From NCBI RefSeq assembly GCF_009674565.1, contig NZ_WKJL01000041.1:1-35871 (forward strand): a stretch of 35,871 bases of DNA, in the 5' to 3' direction. The notes beneath the pieces are model-generated. The model did no database searches and was not told where the DNA came from. It worked only from the letters and a program-made list of their open reading frames with translations. The translations under genes were made by a program, and so were the position numbers. Each line of letters begins with the position of its first letter. Position 1 is the first letter of the stretch. This stretch comes from Duganella aquatilis. Lineage in GTDB: Bacteria > Pseudomonadota > Gammaproteobacteria > Burkholderiales > Burkholderiaceae_D. This document shows, one piece after another, positions 8,701 to 17,290 of the stretch.

Positions 8701-11700
8701 GTTCAGCTGGCGCAGCACCACCTGGCTGTGGGTCCACGCCAGTTCGAACACGCGGTCGGCCAGGTGGCGGTCCTGGTATTTGTCGATCAGGTGCAGCGCC
8801 ACGTCGCGCTGCTCGGTCATGCCGGTGACGATGTCCACCGTCGCAAACTGGTCGGGCTTGAGCGTGATGGTGTAGCGGATCGCCACCACCGGATCGAGCA
8901 CCGAACCTTCGCCGCCGCTGAGCGGGCCGTCGTCCAGCATGGCGCTTGGCGCCGCCATCGTGTTGCCGCGGCCGATGAAGCGCGAGCGGTCGGTTTCGTA
9001 GGAGACGTTCACCACCGGCGCGTCGTGCACCATCATCGAGTGCATCATCCACGGCATCACCTCGTGCGCGCCGCGCGGACGGCGCGTACACAGGATGGCG
9101 TTTTCTTCGCGCAGGATCTCGGTCTGCACGAACAGCTTGCTGAACGCCGGGTGGGCGTTGTCGGCCGCCGCCGGCGCCATCACCACCTCGGCGTAGCTGG
9201 TCACCTCGATGGTGCGCACGCGGTCGGACTTGTTGGTGATGCGGGTGCGGCGCAATTCGATATCGTCTTCCGGCGACACCACGATTTCGGTGTACAGGTC
9301 GATGTGATGGTCGGAGCGGCGGAATTCGGCGCGGCCTTCGGAGAAGATCACCTCGTGCTTGCGCGGATCGACCAGCGTCGGCTGGAAGGTGGTGGACCAG
9401 AACTCGCCGTCGTCCACATCACGCACGTAGCAGAAGTTGCCCCAGTTGTCGCGCGTGCTGTCTTCGCGCCAGCGCGTCACCGCCAGGTCTTTCCAGCGGC
9501 TGTAGCTGCCGCCGGAATTGGTGACCATGACGTGATAGCGGCCGTTCGACAGCAGCTGGGTTTCCGGCACCGGCGTCGAGTGCTGGGTCAGCACGCGCAT
9601 CGGCGCCGACTGGTCCGGCGCGGTGGTGCGGATGGCCGCCATCTCGGTGGTGTTGGAATAGAAGGCGCCGGCCTGCGGGCTGCGTTCCTGCAGCACCAGC
9701 AGCGTCGATTGCAGCAGCGGGTCGGACTCGAAGCGGCGCTGCATCGGACGGTCGTGCAGCAGGTAGCTCAGCGACAGGAAGCCCATGCCCTGGTGGTGCA
9801 CCATGAACGAGCGGATCACCGCCGCGCTCTGGCCGCGCGGCAGGCGCGATGGCGTGTAGTCGATCGCTTCGTAGAAACCGTAGCGGCCCATATAGCCCAG
9901 CTCCGCCATCTTCTGCAGGTTGGCGCACGAGGCTTCCGGCTGCACCATCAGGCCCATCATGCTGGCGTAGGGCGCGATCACCAGATCGTCGGCCAGGCCG
10001 CGCTTCAGGCCCAGGCCCGGCACGCCGAAGGCGCGGTACTGGTAATTCAGACTGGCGTCGACCGTGTTGTAGCCGGATTCGGAAATCCCCCACGGCACGT
10101 TGCGCTGCCTGCCGTAGTCGATCTGCGCGTCGATCACGGAATTGTAGGTCTGGTCCAGCAGCGTGCTTGGATAGTTCGGCATCACCAGCAGCGGCATCAG
10201 GTACTCGAACATCGAACCGCTCCACGACAGCAGCACCGGCTTGCCGGCGACGATGCACAGCTGGCGGCCCAGCGCGAACCAGTGCTCCTGCGGCAGCTGG
10301 CCCTGGGCGATGGCGACAAAGCTGGCCAGGCGCACTTCCGACGCCAGCAGATCGTAATAGCTGGCGTCCAGGCGGCGGTCGCTGACGTTGTAGCCGATGG
10401 CCAGCAGGTTGGTGGTCTGGTTGAACAGGAAGCCGTACTCCATCTGGGCGAAGGTGCAGGCGCGCTGCGCCAGGTCGGCCAGCGCGCGCATGCGCTCGTG
10501 CGCGTTGGTGCTGCCCTGCTCGAACAGTTCCGCCAGGCGTTGCTGGCGCTCGCGCTCATCCGGCGCCAGGTCGTTGACGGCGATGCCGGCGGTGGCGCGC
10601 GCCAGGGCGGCCAGTTCGCGCAGCGTCGGCATGCGCGTCATGCTGGTGTCGAAGATGGCGTCGTCGGAGAGCGCGGCCCATGGCGTCATGACGGCCAGTT
10701 CGTCCAGCGCGGCGCGGCATTGCTGCACCAGGGCCTCGGCCCAGTGCGCGCCGGCTTCGCTGTGGGCGGCGGCCTGCGGCTGGAACACTTCCGCCGTGGC
10801 GGCCACGCGCGTCAGCCAGCCGTGCAGCTGCTGCAGGTTGGCGGCGTCCGGCGCCGGCGTCAGCGCGGCGATCAGGGTGTCGGCGCTGACCGCTGCCGGA
10901 GCGGCGCTGCCGGCGGCGCCGGCGTCGTTCAGCGTTTCTTCCAGCACGCGCGCGGTGGTGACGATGCCGTCGACGATCTGCGGACCGATCACCGGTTCGT
11001 CATACAGGCCGGTCAGGCCGGGCTGCAAGGTCAGCAGGTGGCCGGCCAGGTTGCCGCTGTCCACCGTCGAGACGTACATCGGGTGCAGCGGCTTGAGGGT
11101 CAGCGTGTCGTACCAGTTGTAGAAGTGGCCCTGATGGCGCTCCAGCTGGTCCATGCTGTTCAGCGTATTCGCGGTGCGCTCCATCAGCTGGCCGACCGTG
11201 AGGTAGCCGAAGTCGGTGGCGGTCAGGTTGGCCAGCAGCGCCATGCCGATATTGGTCGGCGAGGTGCGGTGCGCCACCACCTGCACCGGATGCTCCTGCA
11301 TATTATCCGGCGGCAGCCAGTTGTCTTCCTGGCCGACGAAGCGTTCGAAGTAGGCCCAGGTGCGGCGCGCCAGCTTGTTGAGGAACTGGTGCTGGTCCGG
11401 CGTCAGCTGCGCGTGCTTGCGTTCGATCGGACGGCTGATCCAGTCGGCGATGGCGGGCGACACCAGCCACGCCAGCAGGAACAGCGCGGCGGCCGGCAGG
11501 CTGCCCGGACGCCAGCCCAGCAGGGCGCCACCGATGAACAGCGCCAGCACCGGCGCGAACCACATGGTGCGCCAGGTGCTGACCGTGCCGTCGGCCTGGC
11601 GCGCCAGCGCGGAAGCGCGCCATTCCAGCAGCTTGCGGTGCGACACCAGCGAGCGCCACAGGCTGCGCAGGATGGCGTCCATGCTGAAGTAGGCTTCGTA

Positions 11701-14427
11701 CGGCAGGAAGGCCAGCATCAGGATCGCGTGCGAGAACTGCAGGCCGCCACGGCGCACCGAGGCGCGGATGTGCTGGCCCCACAAGGTGTCGCGCGGACGG
11801 CGGCACAAGTCGTACACCACGCTGACCAGCGGCGGCAGGAAGATCACGGTCAGCACGGCGCCGGTCCACAGCCATGGGTCGGGCAGCCAGCGCCACGCGG
11901 TGATCAGCGACAGCACCAGCGCCGGCGCGGTCAGGCTGCGGCGCAGATTGTCGAACAGCTTCCAGCGCGACAGCAGCGACAGCGGATTCTTTTCGCGCCG
12001 GCCGCTGCGGCCCGGCACGCGGCCGGCCAGCCAGCCGATCAGCTGCCAGTCGCCGCGTATCCAGCGCTGGCGGCGGCTGACGTCGTCGCTGTACTGGGCC
12101 GGATATTCTTCGTACAGCTGGGCGTCGCTCAGCAGGCCGGCGCGCACGTAGCAGCCTTCCAGCAGATCGTGGCTGAGGATTTTATTCTCGGGCAGACGGC
12201 CGCCCAGCACCTGCTCGAACACGTCGATGTCGTAGATGCCCTTGCCGATGAAGGAGCCTTCGAAGAACACGTCCTGGTAGACGTCCGACACGGTGCGGGT
12301 ATAGGGATCGATGCCCGGTTCGCCGCCGCACATTTTTTCATAGCGCGAGGCGTTCTCGCTCGGCAGCGCCACCGCCACGCGCGGCTGCAGGATGCCGTAG
12401 CCTTCGGTGACACGGCCGCGCTGGACGTCGACGCGCGGACGGTTCAGAGGATGCTGCATGGTGGCGATGAACTGCGCCGCCGCGTCGCGCGGCAGCTGGG
12501 TGTCGGTATCGAGCGTGATGACGTAGCGGATGCTTTCCAGTTCGGAGGTGTCGCCGATCACCAGCGAGAACTTGTCGCGCGCGCCGCCGCGCAGGAAGCG
12601 GTTCAGGTCTTCCAGCTTGCCGCGCTTGCGTTCATAGCCCATCCACACGCCTTCCTGCGGATTCCACATGCGCGGACGGTGCAGCAGCAGGAACGGCGTG
12701 CGCGGCGTTTCGTTGGCGTACTTGCGCTGCAGGTGCGCGAAGCAGCGCTTCACCTGTTCGATCAGCGCATCGTCGTTCGGCATTTTCTCCGACTTGGCGT
12801 CGGCGAAGTCGGTCAGCAGGCAGAACATCAGGTTCGGATCGCGGTTGGCCAGGAAGCGCACTTCCATCTGCTCGAACAGCTCTTCGATGTTCTCCTTGCT
12901 GTAGACCAGCGTCGGCACCACCACGATGGCGCGGGCGTCGGACGGAATGCCGTCCTTGAAGTCCATGCGCGGCAGCGGATTCGGTTGCGTCACCAGCGTG
13001 GCGACCCAGTTCACCAGGTTCAGCGCCAGCTGGCTGCTGCCCAGCAGCGCCAGCACGCCCAGCAGCACCAGTACGCCGCCATGCACGCCGTGATAGGACG
13101 CGCGTTCCAGCAGCAGCGCGGTGGACACCAGCGCGATGGCGGCGATGGCGCCCAGGTAGGACGTCAGCGGCGAGGCGCGCGAGGTCTGCTGCATCGCCTC
13201 CAGCCATGGACGGCGCATGCCGGTCTGTTTTTCCAGCGCGGCCAGGCCGCCGCCGATCAGGTAGAAGCCGACGTGGCCATGGCGCGAGTCGCCATTGCCG
13301 TGGTGCGCCTGGGCCAGCTGCAAGGCCTGCTGCGCCACTTCCACTTCGCTGAAGCGCGAGCGCTTGGCGATCTTCTCGATCGCGTGGCGGTACTGGTCGC
13401 GGGTGGCGAATTCCATCTTGCCGTAGATGCCGGCCGGGTCTTCGCGCAGCGTCTGCTCGACCACGCTCATGGTCTCGACAAACTCCTGCCAGTCCATGGT
13501 GCCGAGGAAGCGCAGGCTGCCGATGCTGTTGGCGATCGACACCTGCTCGGCCGCCTGCTGCTGGATCTCGGCCTGGATCTGCTGCTCGATGGTCTGGCCC
13601 GATTCGGCCAGGCGGTGGGTGATCCAGGTCAGCGCCAGCGTCAGTGCCGGGCTTTGTCCCTGCAGGCGGCGCGCCAGTTCGGCCACAAAGGCGCTGGTGA
13701 TCGGCGGATTGGAACGCGCCATGTCCGCCACCATCAGAATCAGGCCGCTCGGGTTCTTCTCCGCGATCTCGGTCATCTGGTCGGCCCAGGTATTGGCCAG
13801 GTCGCGCTGGATGCGGTTTTCGGCCACGCGCGCGGCCACGCGGCGCAGGTTTTCGATCAGCGCCAGGCGCAGCATGATGGGAATCGCCCACAGCTCGCCC
13901 AGCTTGAGCGTGGCCACTTCCTGGTAGGCGTCGACGAAGCGGCACAGCGATTCCGGATCGACCCGGCCATCGCCATGCGAAATGATTTCCAGCGCAATTT
14001 TATAGACGCGCGGGCAGCCGTCCGGCGCGCCCTTGCCCAGGCGCGGCAACTCCTTGCTGTAGTCCTTCGGCAAGTGACGGCGGGCAATGCGGATCTGCTC
14101 TTCGATCAGGTAGAAGTTGTCCAGCAGCCATTCCGATGCGGGCGTGATCTGGCGGCCGGCCTTGATGGCGGCGGTCAGCTCGTCGCAGGTGGAGTCGATG
14201 ACGGCGGCGTTTTCCGCCAGCCGCGACAGCAACCGGTCGCGGCCGCCGCGCTTGCTCAGTTCATGATGCTGGGCCAGCGTTTTGCCGTGCGCCGCCATTT
14301 GTGCGGCGCTGAACAGCTCCGCGCGTAAGGGCAGGTCTTCGTCGTCCTCGTCGGACATCAGGGAGCCGGCTGGAGATTCGCGGAAGCCGAGTGTCATCTC
14401 AGGCAGCAGGGGATTGGACTTGTTCAA
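5686..14427 (-). CDS. ndvB: Cyclic beta-1,2-glucan synthase (NdvB/ChvB type)
   Basis: This giant inner-membrane enzyme has 2913 residues, the usual size of the family. It makes cyclic beta-1,2-glucan from UDP-glucose by initiation, elongation, length control and cyclisation. Regions in order are a cytoplasmic N-terminal part, membrane helices near 425-485, and a GT84 glycosyltransferase with D-T-D-T-Q-L-P near 637-643 and Q-R-W in RRQRWIRGDW near 786. Further membrane helices lie near 840-880 and 960-1000. Then come a glycoamylase-like domain (about 1350-1550), repeated GH94-type beta domains, and a C-terminal GH94-like phosphorylase catalytic domain with C-D-W-N-D-G-M-D near 2576-2583. The start is a TTG preceded by GAGG at 6 nt; ATG codons 11 and 24 are alternatives without a good ribosome site. 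No partner exporter gene is adjacent. Confidence 0.9.
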   Translation of the reverse strand: MNKSNPLLPEMTLGFRESPAGSLMSDEDDEDLPLRAELFSAAQMAAHGKTLAQHHELSKRGGRDRLLSRLAENAAVIDSTCDELTAAIKAGRQITPASEWLLDNFYLIEEQIRIARRHLPKDYSKELPRLGKGAPDGCPRVYKIALEIISHGDGRVDPESLCRFVDAYQEVATLKLGELWAIPIMLRLALIENLRRVAARVAENRIQRDLANTWADQMTEIAEKNPSGLILMVADMARSNPPITSAFVAELARRLQGQSPALTLALTWITHRLAESGQTIEQQIQAEIQQQAAEQVSIANSIGSLRFLGTMDWQEFVETMSVVEQTLREDPAGIYGKMEFATRDQYRHAIEKIAKRSRFSEVEVAQQALQLAQAHHGNGDSRHGHVGFYLIGGGLAALEKQTGMRRPWLEAMQQTSRASPLTSYLGAIAAIALVSTALLLERASYHGVHGGVLVLLGVLALLGSSQLALNLVNWVATLVTQPNPLPRMDFKDGIPSDARAIVVVPTLVYSKENIEELFEQMEVRFLANRDPNLMFCLLTDFADAKSEKMPNDDALIEQVKRCFAHLQRKYANETPRTPFLLLHRPRMWNPQEGVWMGYERKRGKLEDLNRFLRGGARDKFSLVIGDTSELESIRYVITLDTDTQLPRDAAAQFIATMQHPLNRPRVDVQRGRVTEGYGILQPRVAVALPSENASRYEKMCGGEPGIDPYTRTVSDVYQDVFFEGSFIGKGIYDIDVFEQVLGGRLPENKILSHDLLEGCYVRAGLLSDAQLYEEYPAQYSDDVSRRQRWIRGDWQLIGWLAGRVPGRSGRREKNPLSLLSRWKLFDNLRRSLTAPALVLSLITAWRWLPDPWLWTGAVLTVIFLPPLVSVVYDLCRRPRDTLWGQHIRASVRRGGLQFSHAILMLAFLPYEAYFSMDAILRSLWRSLVSHRKLLEWRASALARQADGTVSTWRTMWFAPVLALFIGGALLGWRPGSLPAAALFLLAWLVSPAIADWISRPIERKHAQLTPDQHQFLNKLARRTWAYFERFVGQEDNWLPPDNMQEHPVQVVAHRTSPTNIGMALLANLTATDFGYLTVGQLMERTANTLNSMDQLERHQGHFYNWYDTLTLKPLHPMYVSTVDSGNLAGHLLTLQPGLTGLYDEPVIGPQIVDGIVTTARVLEETLNDAGAAGSAAPAAVSADTLIAALTPAPDAANLQQLHGWLTRVAATAEVFQPQAAAHSEAGAHWAEALVQQCRAALDELAVMTPWAALSDDAIFDTSMTRMPTLRELAALARATAGIAVNDLAPDERERQQRLAELFEQGSTNAHERMRALADLAQRACTFAQMEYGFLFNQTTNLLAIGYNVSDRRLDASYYDLLASEVRLASFVAIAQGQLPQEHWFALGRQLCIVAGKPVLLSWSGSMFEYLMPLLVMPNYPSTLLDQTYNSVIDAQIDYGRQRNVPWGISESGYNTVDASLNYQYRAFGVPGLGLKRGLADDLVIAPYASMMGLMVQPEASCANLQKMAELGYMGRYGFYEAIDYTPSRLPRGQSAAVIRSFMVHHQGMGFLSLSYLLHDRPMQRRFESDPLLQSTLLVLQERSPQAGAFYSNTTEMAAIRTTAPDQSAPMRVLTQHSTPVPETQLLSNGRYHVMVTNSGGSYSRWKDLAVTRWREDSTRDNWGNFCYVRDVDDGEFWSTTFQPTLVDPRKHEVIFSEGRAEFRRSDHHIDLYTEIVVSPEDDIELRRTRITNKSDRVRTIEVTSYAEVVMAPAAADNAHPAFSKLFVQTEILREENAILCTRRPRGAHEVMPWMMHSMMVHDAPVVNVSYETDRSRFIGRGNTMAAPSAMLDDGPLSGGEGSVLDPVVAIRYTITLKPDQFATVDIVTGMTEQRDVALHLIDKYQDRHLADRVFELAWTHSQVVLRQLNASEADGQLFGRLANSVIYPNAGLRADASTLIKNQRGQSGLWAYAISGDLPIVLMQIKDPSNIELARQMVQAHAYWRLKGLVVDLVIWYEDQSGYRQALHDQIMGLIASGIDAQAIDRPGGIFVRLMDQIPNEDRVLMQSVARVIISDARGTLSEQIKRPAPPTMRMPPLLADNRGEYADAGPVTHPARGLVLENGIGGFTPDGREYVITTSDTQRTPAPWSNVLANPQFGTVISESGQAYTWHENAHEYRITPWHNDPVSDASGEAFYLRDEQSGQFWSPTALPARGNGAYITRHGFGYSVFEHTEAGIHSEMTTFVAVDAPIKYTVLKVRNDSAVQRRLSAFGYVEWVLGDMRSKSGMHIITETDPVSGAMFAKNPYNTEFSGRVAFFNCDATLRTVTGDRTEFMGRNGSLAAPAALRRSRLSGKIGAGLDACAAIQAPFDLLPGQEREIVFVLGVAGRRNADASSLVQKHRSAGAAQEALAAVHAQWEKTLGAVRIETPEPELDVIANGWLMYQTIACRIWARSGYYQSGGAFGFRDQLQDAMATIHTQPQLLRDQLMLCAAHQFLEGDVQHWWHPPSDRGVRTHCSDDYLWLPLGAWRYVASTGDLSILDETAPYLEGRAVKQEEDSYYDMPARSSEHGTLYEHCQRAIRNGLRFGQHGLPLIGSCDWNDGMDKVGEHGKGESVWLAFFLCEVLKRFAEVADLRNDAEFAAECREQARRIAANVEQNAWDGEWYRRAYFDDGTPLGSHTNEECQIDSISQSWGVLSGSADPVRVRGAMEQVNQRLVRRDSGIIQLLDPPFDKAGPNPGYIRGYVPGVRENGGQYTHAAIWTAMAFARLGETERAWELARMINPVMHGRTPEDTATYKVEPYVVTADVYAVAPHIGRGGWSWYTGSSGWMYRLILESLLGLTRTAHHLKLEPRMPQGWTTFTLTYRYASASYVIRVVQGDDEVASLTVDGVPQHDQMVELRDSGGTHQVELLLPRASGAAVSSDAQAGAGAK

Positions 14428-14502
14428 CGTGGGCCTCGCTTCTAATTCTGCGAATTGGAAATTATGTGTCAGAGAATCGTATGGGGGCGCACGCCATATG
14501 AC

Positions 14503-14518
14503 TGTACGCTGACGTACA
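14503..14518. promoter_or_regulatory. Inverted repeat upstream of glucan synthase gene (possible operator)
   Basis: TGTACG-CTGA-CGTACA is a perfect 6-4-6 inverted repeat about 76 bp upstream of the TTG start of the glucan synthase gene. It is the only conspicuous dyad between that gene and the terminator of the desulfurase-like gene. Whether a regulator binds it is unknown. Confidence 0.3.
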
Positions 14519-14529
14519 TAACGAGGTCA

Positions 14530-14558
14530 GCAAAGAAAAAGGCCGCTTGCGCGGCCTT
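14530..14558 (-). terminator. Intrinsic terminator after the desulfurase-rhodanese gene
   Basis: Read on the minus strand, the 8-bp stem AAGGCCGC/GCGGCCTT (14539-14546 with 14551-14558, loop of 4) is followed by TTTTTCTTTG. It lies 20 bp after the stop of the minus-strand fusion gene. It should separate that gene from the glucan synthase gene downstream on the same strand. Confidence 0.8.
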
Positions 14559-14577
14559 CGAAAGGAGGAGAAAAAGT

Positions 14578-16668
14578 TCAGGCCGCCAACGGCAGCGGCG
14601 AGGCCAGCGCCAGTCCGCCGTTGAGGCTGTATGCGTGCTGATGGCCGAGGCGGCGCAGGCACAGCGCGGCCTTCATGCTGCGGTTGCCGCTGCGGCAGAA
14701 GAACACCAGCGGCGCCGGTTCGGCGCGCAGCCATTCGCTGGCGTACTCGGCCAGGCGGCTCAGCGGCACGCTCAAGGCCATGCGGCCGGCCGGCAGCGGC
14801 GCGATGGTGGCGGCAAACTCGTAGGGCTCGCGCACATCGACCAGGCGCGCATCGGGATGGGCAAGCAGAAAGGCGTCCAGCGTGCCGCTGTCGAGTTGTG
14901 CATCAGCAGCGATGATTGCCGGTGGCGCAGACATCATGCCGGTGCAGAACTGATTCTGTTCATCGCGCGTTGGACACAGCAGCGTCTGCGCGTTGCTGAT
15001 GGCGCGCAGCGCCTGCTGCGCCGGGCGCGCGCTGAAGGCGAAACGCACCGACGCGGCTGGCAGGCTGCCGCCATCGGCATTGCCCAGCAGGAAGGCGCGC
15101 AATTCGTCGCCGGTGCCGCACGGCACGCAGGCCAGCAGCTGTGCGCCAAGCCGGATGGCGCCGGCGCTGGCGCCGTTGTCGAGCTGGATGCCTACCGCGT
15201 TGGCCGGCCAGCCGTAGGCGTCGGCAGCGGCGGCGCGGTTGAAGTGGCGGCCCAGCGCTTCGACCAGCACGGCGCGGCCGGCGTTGGGCAAGGTGCTGAC
15301 CACCGCCTGCACCTGGTAGTTCTGGCAGCGCACATAGGCTTCGATGCGCGCGCTATGTTCCGGCAAGGGATCGATGACGATGCAGCTGCGGCTGGCGGCG
15401 TCCAGCACCATCCAGCTGCAGGCGCCCTCAACGCCCAGTTGCAGCAGGCCGTCGTGCGGCACGGCGGTGCGGTCGGACGGGATCAGGCAGCTGGCGCGCA
15501 GGGCGGCGCCGCAGCGCTCGATGCGGGCGCAGGCGGCGGCGATGGTGGCTTCATCGGCCAGCGGGCCGAACGACATGCGGATGGCGCCGGCGCTGCGCCA
15601 CAGCGGCAGGCCCATCGCGTCCAGCACATAGCTCGGCGCGGCCTTGGACGAGGAGCAGGCGCTGCCGGCGCTGACGCGCACTTCGGCGGCGTCGAACACA
15701 TCCATCAGCTCGCGGCTCGACAGGCCCGGCACGGAGAAATTCAGCGTGGTCGGCAGCGCCTTGTCGAACGGGTTGTTGAACACCACGCCCGGCAGCGCCG
15801 CGCGCAGGCTGTCGGCCAGGCGCGTGCGGAAACCGCACAGTTCGGCGGCGCTACGGAAGGTGTCGCCGCCTTCCAGCGCGGCCAGCACGGCGCCCAGCGC
15901 GGCGATGCCGGCCATGTTCTCGGTGCCGGAACGCTGGCCGGCTTCCTGGCCGCCGCCCATGATCAGCGCGGTGAACGGGGCGCCGGCGCGCACGTACAGC
16001 ATGCCGATGCCTTTCGGCGCATACAGTTTATGACCGGAGAACGGCGCGTAATCGATGCGGGTGGACGACAGATCCAGCTTCAGCTTGCCCAGCGCCTGGA
16101 CGCAGTCGACCATCCACAGCGCCTGGCTGCCGGTTTCCGCCAGTACCGCCTCGATGCCGGCCAGGTCGGAGATGACGCCGGTTTCGTTGTTGGCGGCCAT
16201 GGTGCACACCATCGCCGCCTGCGGCGCCACCTCGCGCAGCGCTTTCAGGCTGTGGACGCCGTTGTGGTCGACCGGCAGCTTGTGCAGCGCCAGGTTCAGG
16301 CCCAGCAGGCGGTTCCAGTGCGCCAGGCTTTCCGGCACGGCCTTGTGTTCGGTGGCGCCGTAGACCAGCAGCGTGCCGATGGCCTGGCCGGCGTCGCGGC
16401 GCTCGCGCAAGGCCACCAGCGCCGACAGCACAGCGGTCTGGATGCCTTCGGTGGCGCCGCTGTTGAACATCAGGCGGCCGTTGCCGACGCCCAGCAGGCG
16501 CACGGCGCAGGCGCGCGCCTCGTCGAGGATCACTTTCGCCTTGAGGCCGGTGCCGTGGGTGCTGCTGGGATTGCCGTAGCGCTGGCCCATGGCGTCGGTG
16601 GCGGCCGCGATGGCGGCGGGCAGGACAATGCTGGTGGCGTTGCTGTCGAGGTAGATTTCAGTAGTCAT
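14578..16668 (-). CDS. Three-domain fusion: cysteine desulfurase-like, degenerate MBL-fold, rhodanese
   Basis: The protein has 696 residues. Residues 1-395 are a class V aminotransferase/NifS-IscS-type domain with PLP lysine Lys214 in S-G-H-K and a cysteine (Cys338) in the S-A-G-S-A-C-S loop, so desulfuration of cysteine to an enzyme persulfide is likely. Residues about 405-580 follow the order of an ETHE1-like metallo-beta-lactamase domain (a VIDP strand, then RIEAYVRCQN, then VVSTLPNAGR where THxHxDH is expected, then VPCGT where PGHT is expected, then LLCPTRDEQNQF). Every metal ligand appears replaced. Residues 600-690 are a rhodanese domain with D-V-R-E-P at 611-615 and the active-site loop C-R-S-G-N-R starting at Cys658. 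Sulfur could pass from Cys338 to Cys658. The gene is divergent from a DecR-like regulator. Domains 1 and 3 are sure; domain 2 is inferred. Confidence 0.85.
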   Translation of the reverse strand: MTTEIYLDSNATSIVLPAAIAAATDAMGQRYGNPSSTHGTGLKAKVILDEARACAVRLLGVGNGRLMFNSGATEGIQTAVLSALVALRERRDAGQAIGTLLVYGATEHKAVPESLAHWNRLLGLNLALHKLPVDHNGVHSLKALREVAPQAAMVCTMAANNETGVISDLAGIEAVLAETGSQALWMVDCVQALGKLKLDLSSTRIDYAPFSGHKLYAPKGIGMLYVRAGAPFTALIMGGGQEAGQRSGTENMAGIAALGAVLAALEGGDTFRSAAELCGFRTRLADSLRAALPGVVFNNPFDKALPTTLNFSVPGLSSRELMDVFDAAEVRVSAGSACSSSKAAPSYVLDAMGLPLWRSAGAIRMSFGPLADEATIAAACARIERCGAALRASCLIPSDRTAVPHDGLLQLGVEGACSWMVLDAASRSCIVIDPLPEHSARIEAYVRCQNYQVQAVVSTLPNAGRAVLVEALGRHFNRAAAADAYGWPANAVGIQLDNGASAGAIRLGAQLLACVPCGTGDELRAFLLGNADGGSLPAASVRFAFSARPAQQALRAISNAQTLLCPTRDEQNQFCTGMMSAPPAIIAADAQLDSGTLDAFLLAHPDARLVDVREPYEFAATIAPLPAGRMALSVPLSRLAEYASEWLRAEPAPLVFFCRSGNRSMKAALCLRRLGHQHAYSLNGGLALASPLPLAA

Positions 16669-16685
16669 CCGTATAGCTTACGCAT

Positions 16686-16752
16686 TTATGCTGAAATAGT
16701 CGTACCAAATTTCCACGCTCAGGCATAAGATGTAGGCAATACATCCTATATT
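16686..16752. promoter_or_regulatory. Shared operator/promoter region between the fusion gene and the Lrp-type regulator
   Basis: The 99-bp divergent spacer holds two dyads. One pairs TTATGCTGA (16686-16694) with TCAGGCATAA (16719-16728), about three helical turns apart. The other is the perfect GATGTA-N5-TACATC (16729-16745). A -10-like TATATT (16747-16752) for the regulator lies directly after the second dyad, so binding there could repress its own gene. Lrp/AsnC proteins typically bind such divergent spacers. The sites are seen directly; their function is inferred. Confidence 0.45.
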
Positions 16753-16767
16753 TTACCTATTCATAGA

Positions 16768-17262
16768 ATGAATAAACTTGACCGTTATGACTACGCCATC
16801 CTTGACGCCCTGCAACGGGATGGCACGCTGTCCGTTGCCCAGCTCAGCGAGCAGGTAGGCTTATCCTCCACGCCGTGCTGGAAACGGCTGCGGCGGCTGG
16901 AAGAGGACGGCTATATCGAGAACCGCGTCGCCATCATCAACCGCCGCAAGGTGGGCCTGCCGGTGACGGTGTTCGTCAGCGTGCGCACCACCCAGCACGA
17001 CGAGAAATGGTTCGCGCGCTTTGCCGCCGCCGTGGCGGCGCTGCCGGAAGTGCAGGAGTTCCACCGCATGAGCGGCGACGTCGACTACCTGCTGAAGGTG
17101 GTGACCAGCGATATCGAAGGCTATGACCGCTTTTACAAGAAGCTGATCAAATCCGTGCAGTTGACGGGTGTATCGTCGGCGTTCTCGATGGAACAGATCA
17201 AGATCACGACTTCCCTGCCGCTGGGGCTGGTTTCGCACCAGGACAGTGCATCCATGAGATAA
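16768..17262 (+). CDS. Lrp/AsnC family regulator, DecR-like (cysteine-responsive type)
   Basis: The protein has 164 residues. Residues 1-60 are a winged-helix DNA-binding domain (recognition region SSTPCWKRLRRLEEDGYI), followed by the alpha/beta RAM domain that binds amino acids and forms octamers. Several blocks agree closely with E. coli DecR (YbaO): STPCWKRL near 35-42, PEVQEFHRMSGDVDYL, YDRFYKKLIKSV, and the C-terminal SAFSMEQIKITTSLP. DecR senses cysteine and switches on cysteine detoxification. Here the divergent neighbour is a cysteine desulfurase-like fusion, so the likely target is that gene plus autoregulation. The HPP-CBS gene starts 28 bp downstream on the same strand and may be co-transcribed. 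The Shine-Dalgarno is weak. The family is certain; the DecR subgroup rests on remembered sequence, not an alignment search. Confidence 0.88.
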   Translation: MNKLDRYDYAILDALQRDGTLSVAQLSEQVGLSSTPCWKRLRRLEEDGYIENRVAIINRRKVGLPVTVFVSVRTTQHDEKWFARFAAAVAALPEVQEFHRMSGDVDYLLKVVTSDIEGYDRFYKKLIKSVQLTGVSSAFSMEQIKITTSLPLGLVSHQDSASMR

Positions 17263-17290
17263 TACTCATTCCAAATACTTGATTTACACC

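Noticed and set aside
5917..14328. Stop-free plus-strand frame of about 2800 codons opposite the cyclic glucan synthase gene
   Set aside because: It is a mirror of the GC-rich codon pattern of the real gene. The translation is a low-complexity run of Arg, Ala, His, Gln and Val with no domain, while the minus strand encodes clear GT84 and GH94 motifs.
14578..16668. Active persulfide dioxygenase or glyoxalase II activity for the fusion protein
   Set aside because: No HxHxDH or later histidine/aspartate ligands can be found in the MBL-like region.
14455..16728. Long plus-strand frame opposite the desulfurase-rhodanese gene
   Set aside because: Low-complexity translation; it would also run through the terminator and the divergent operator region.
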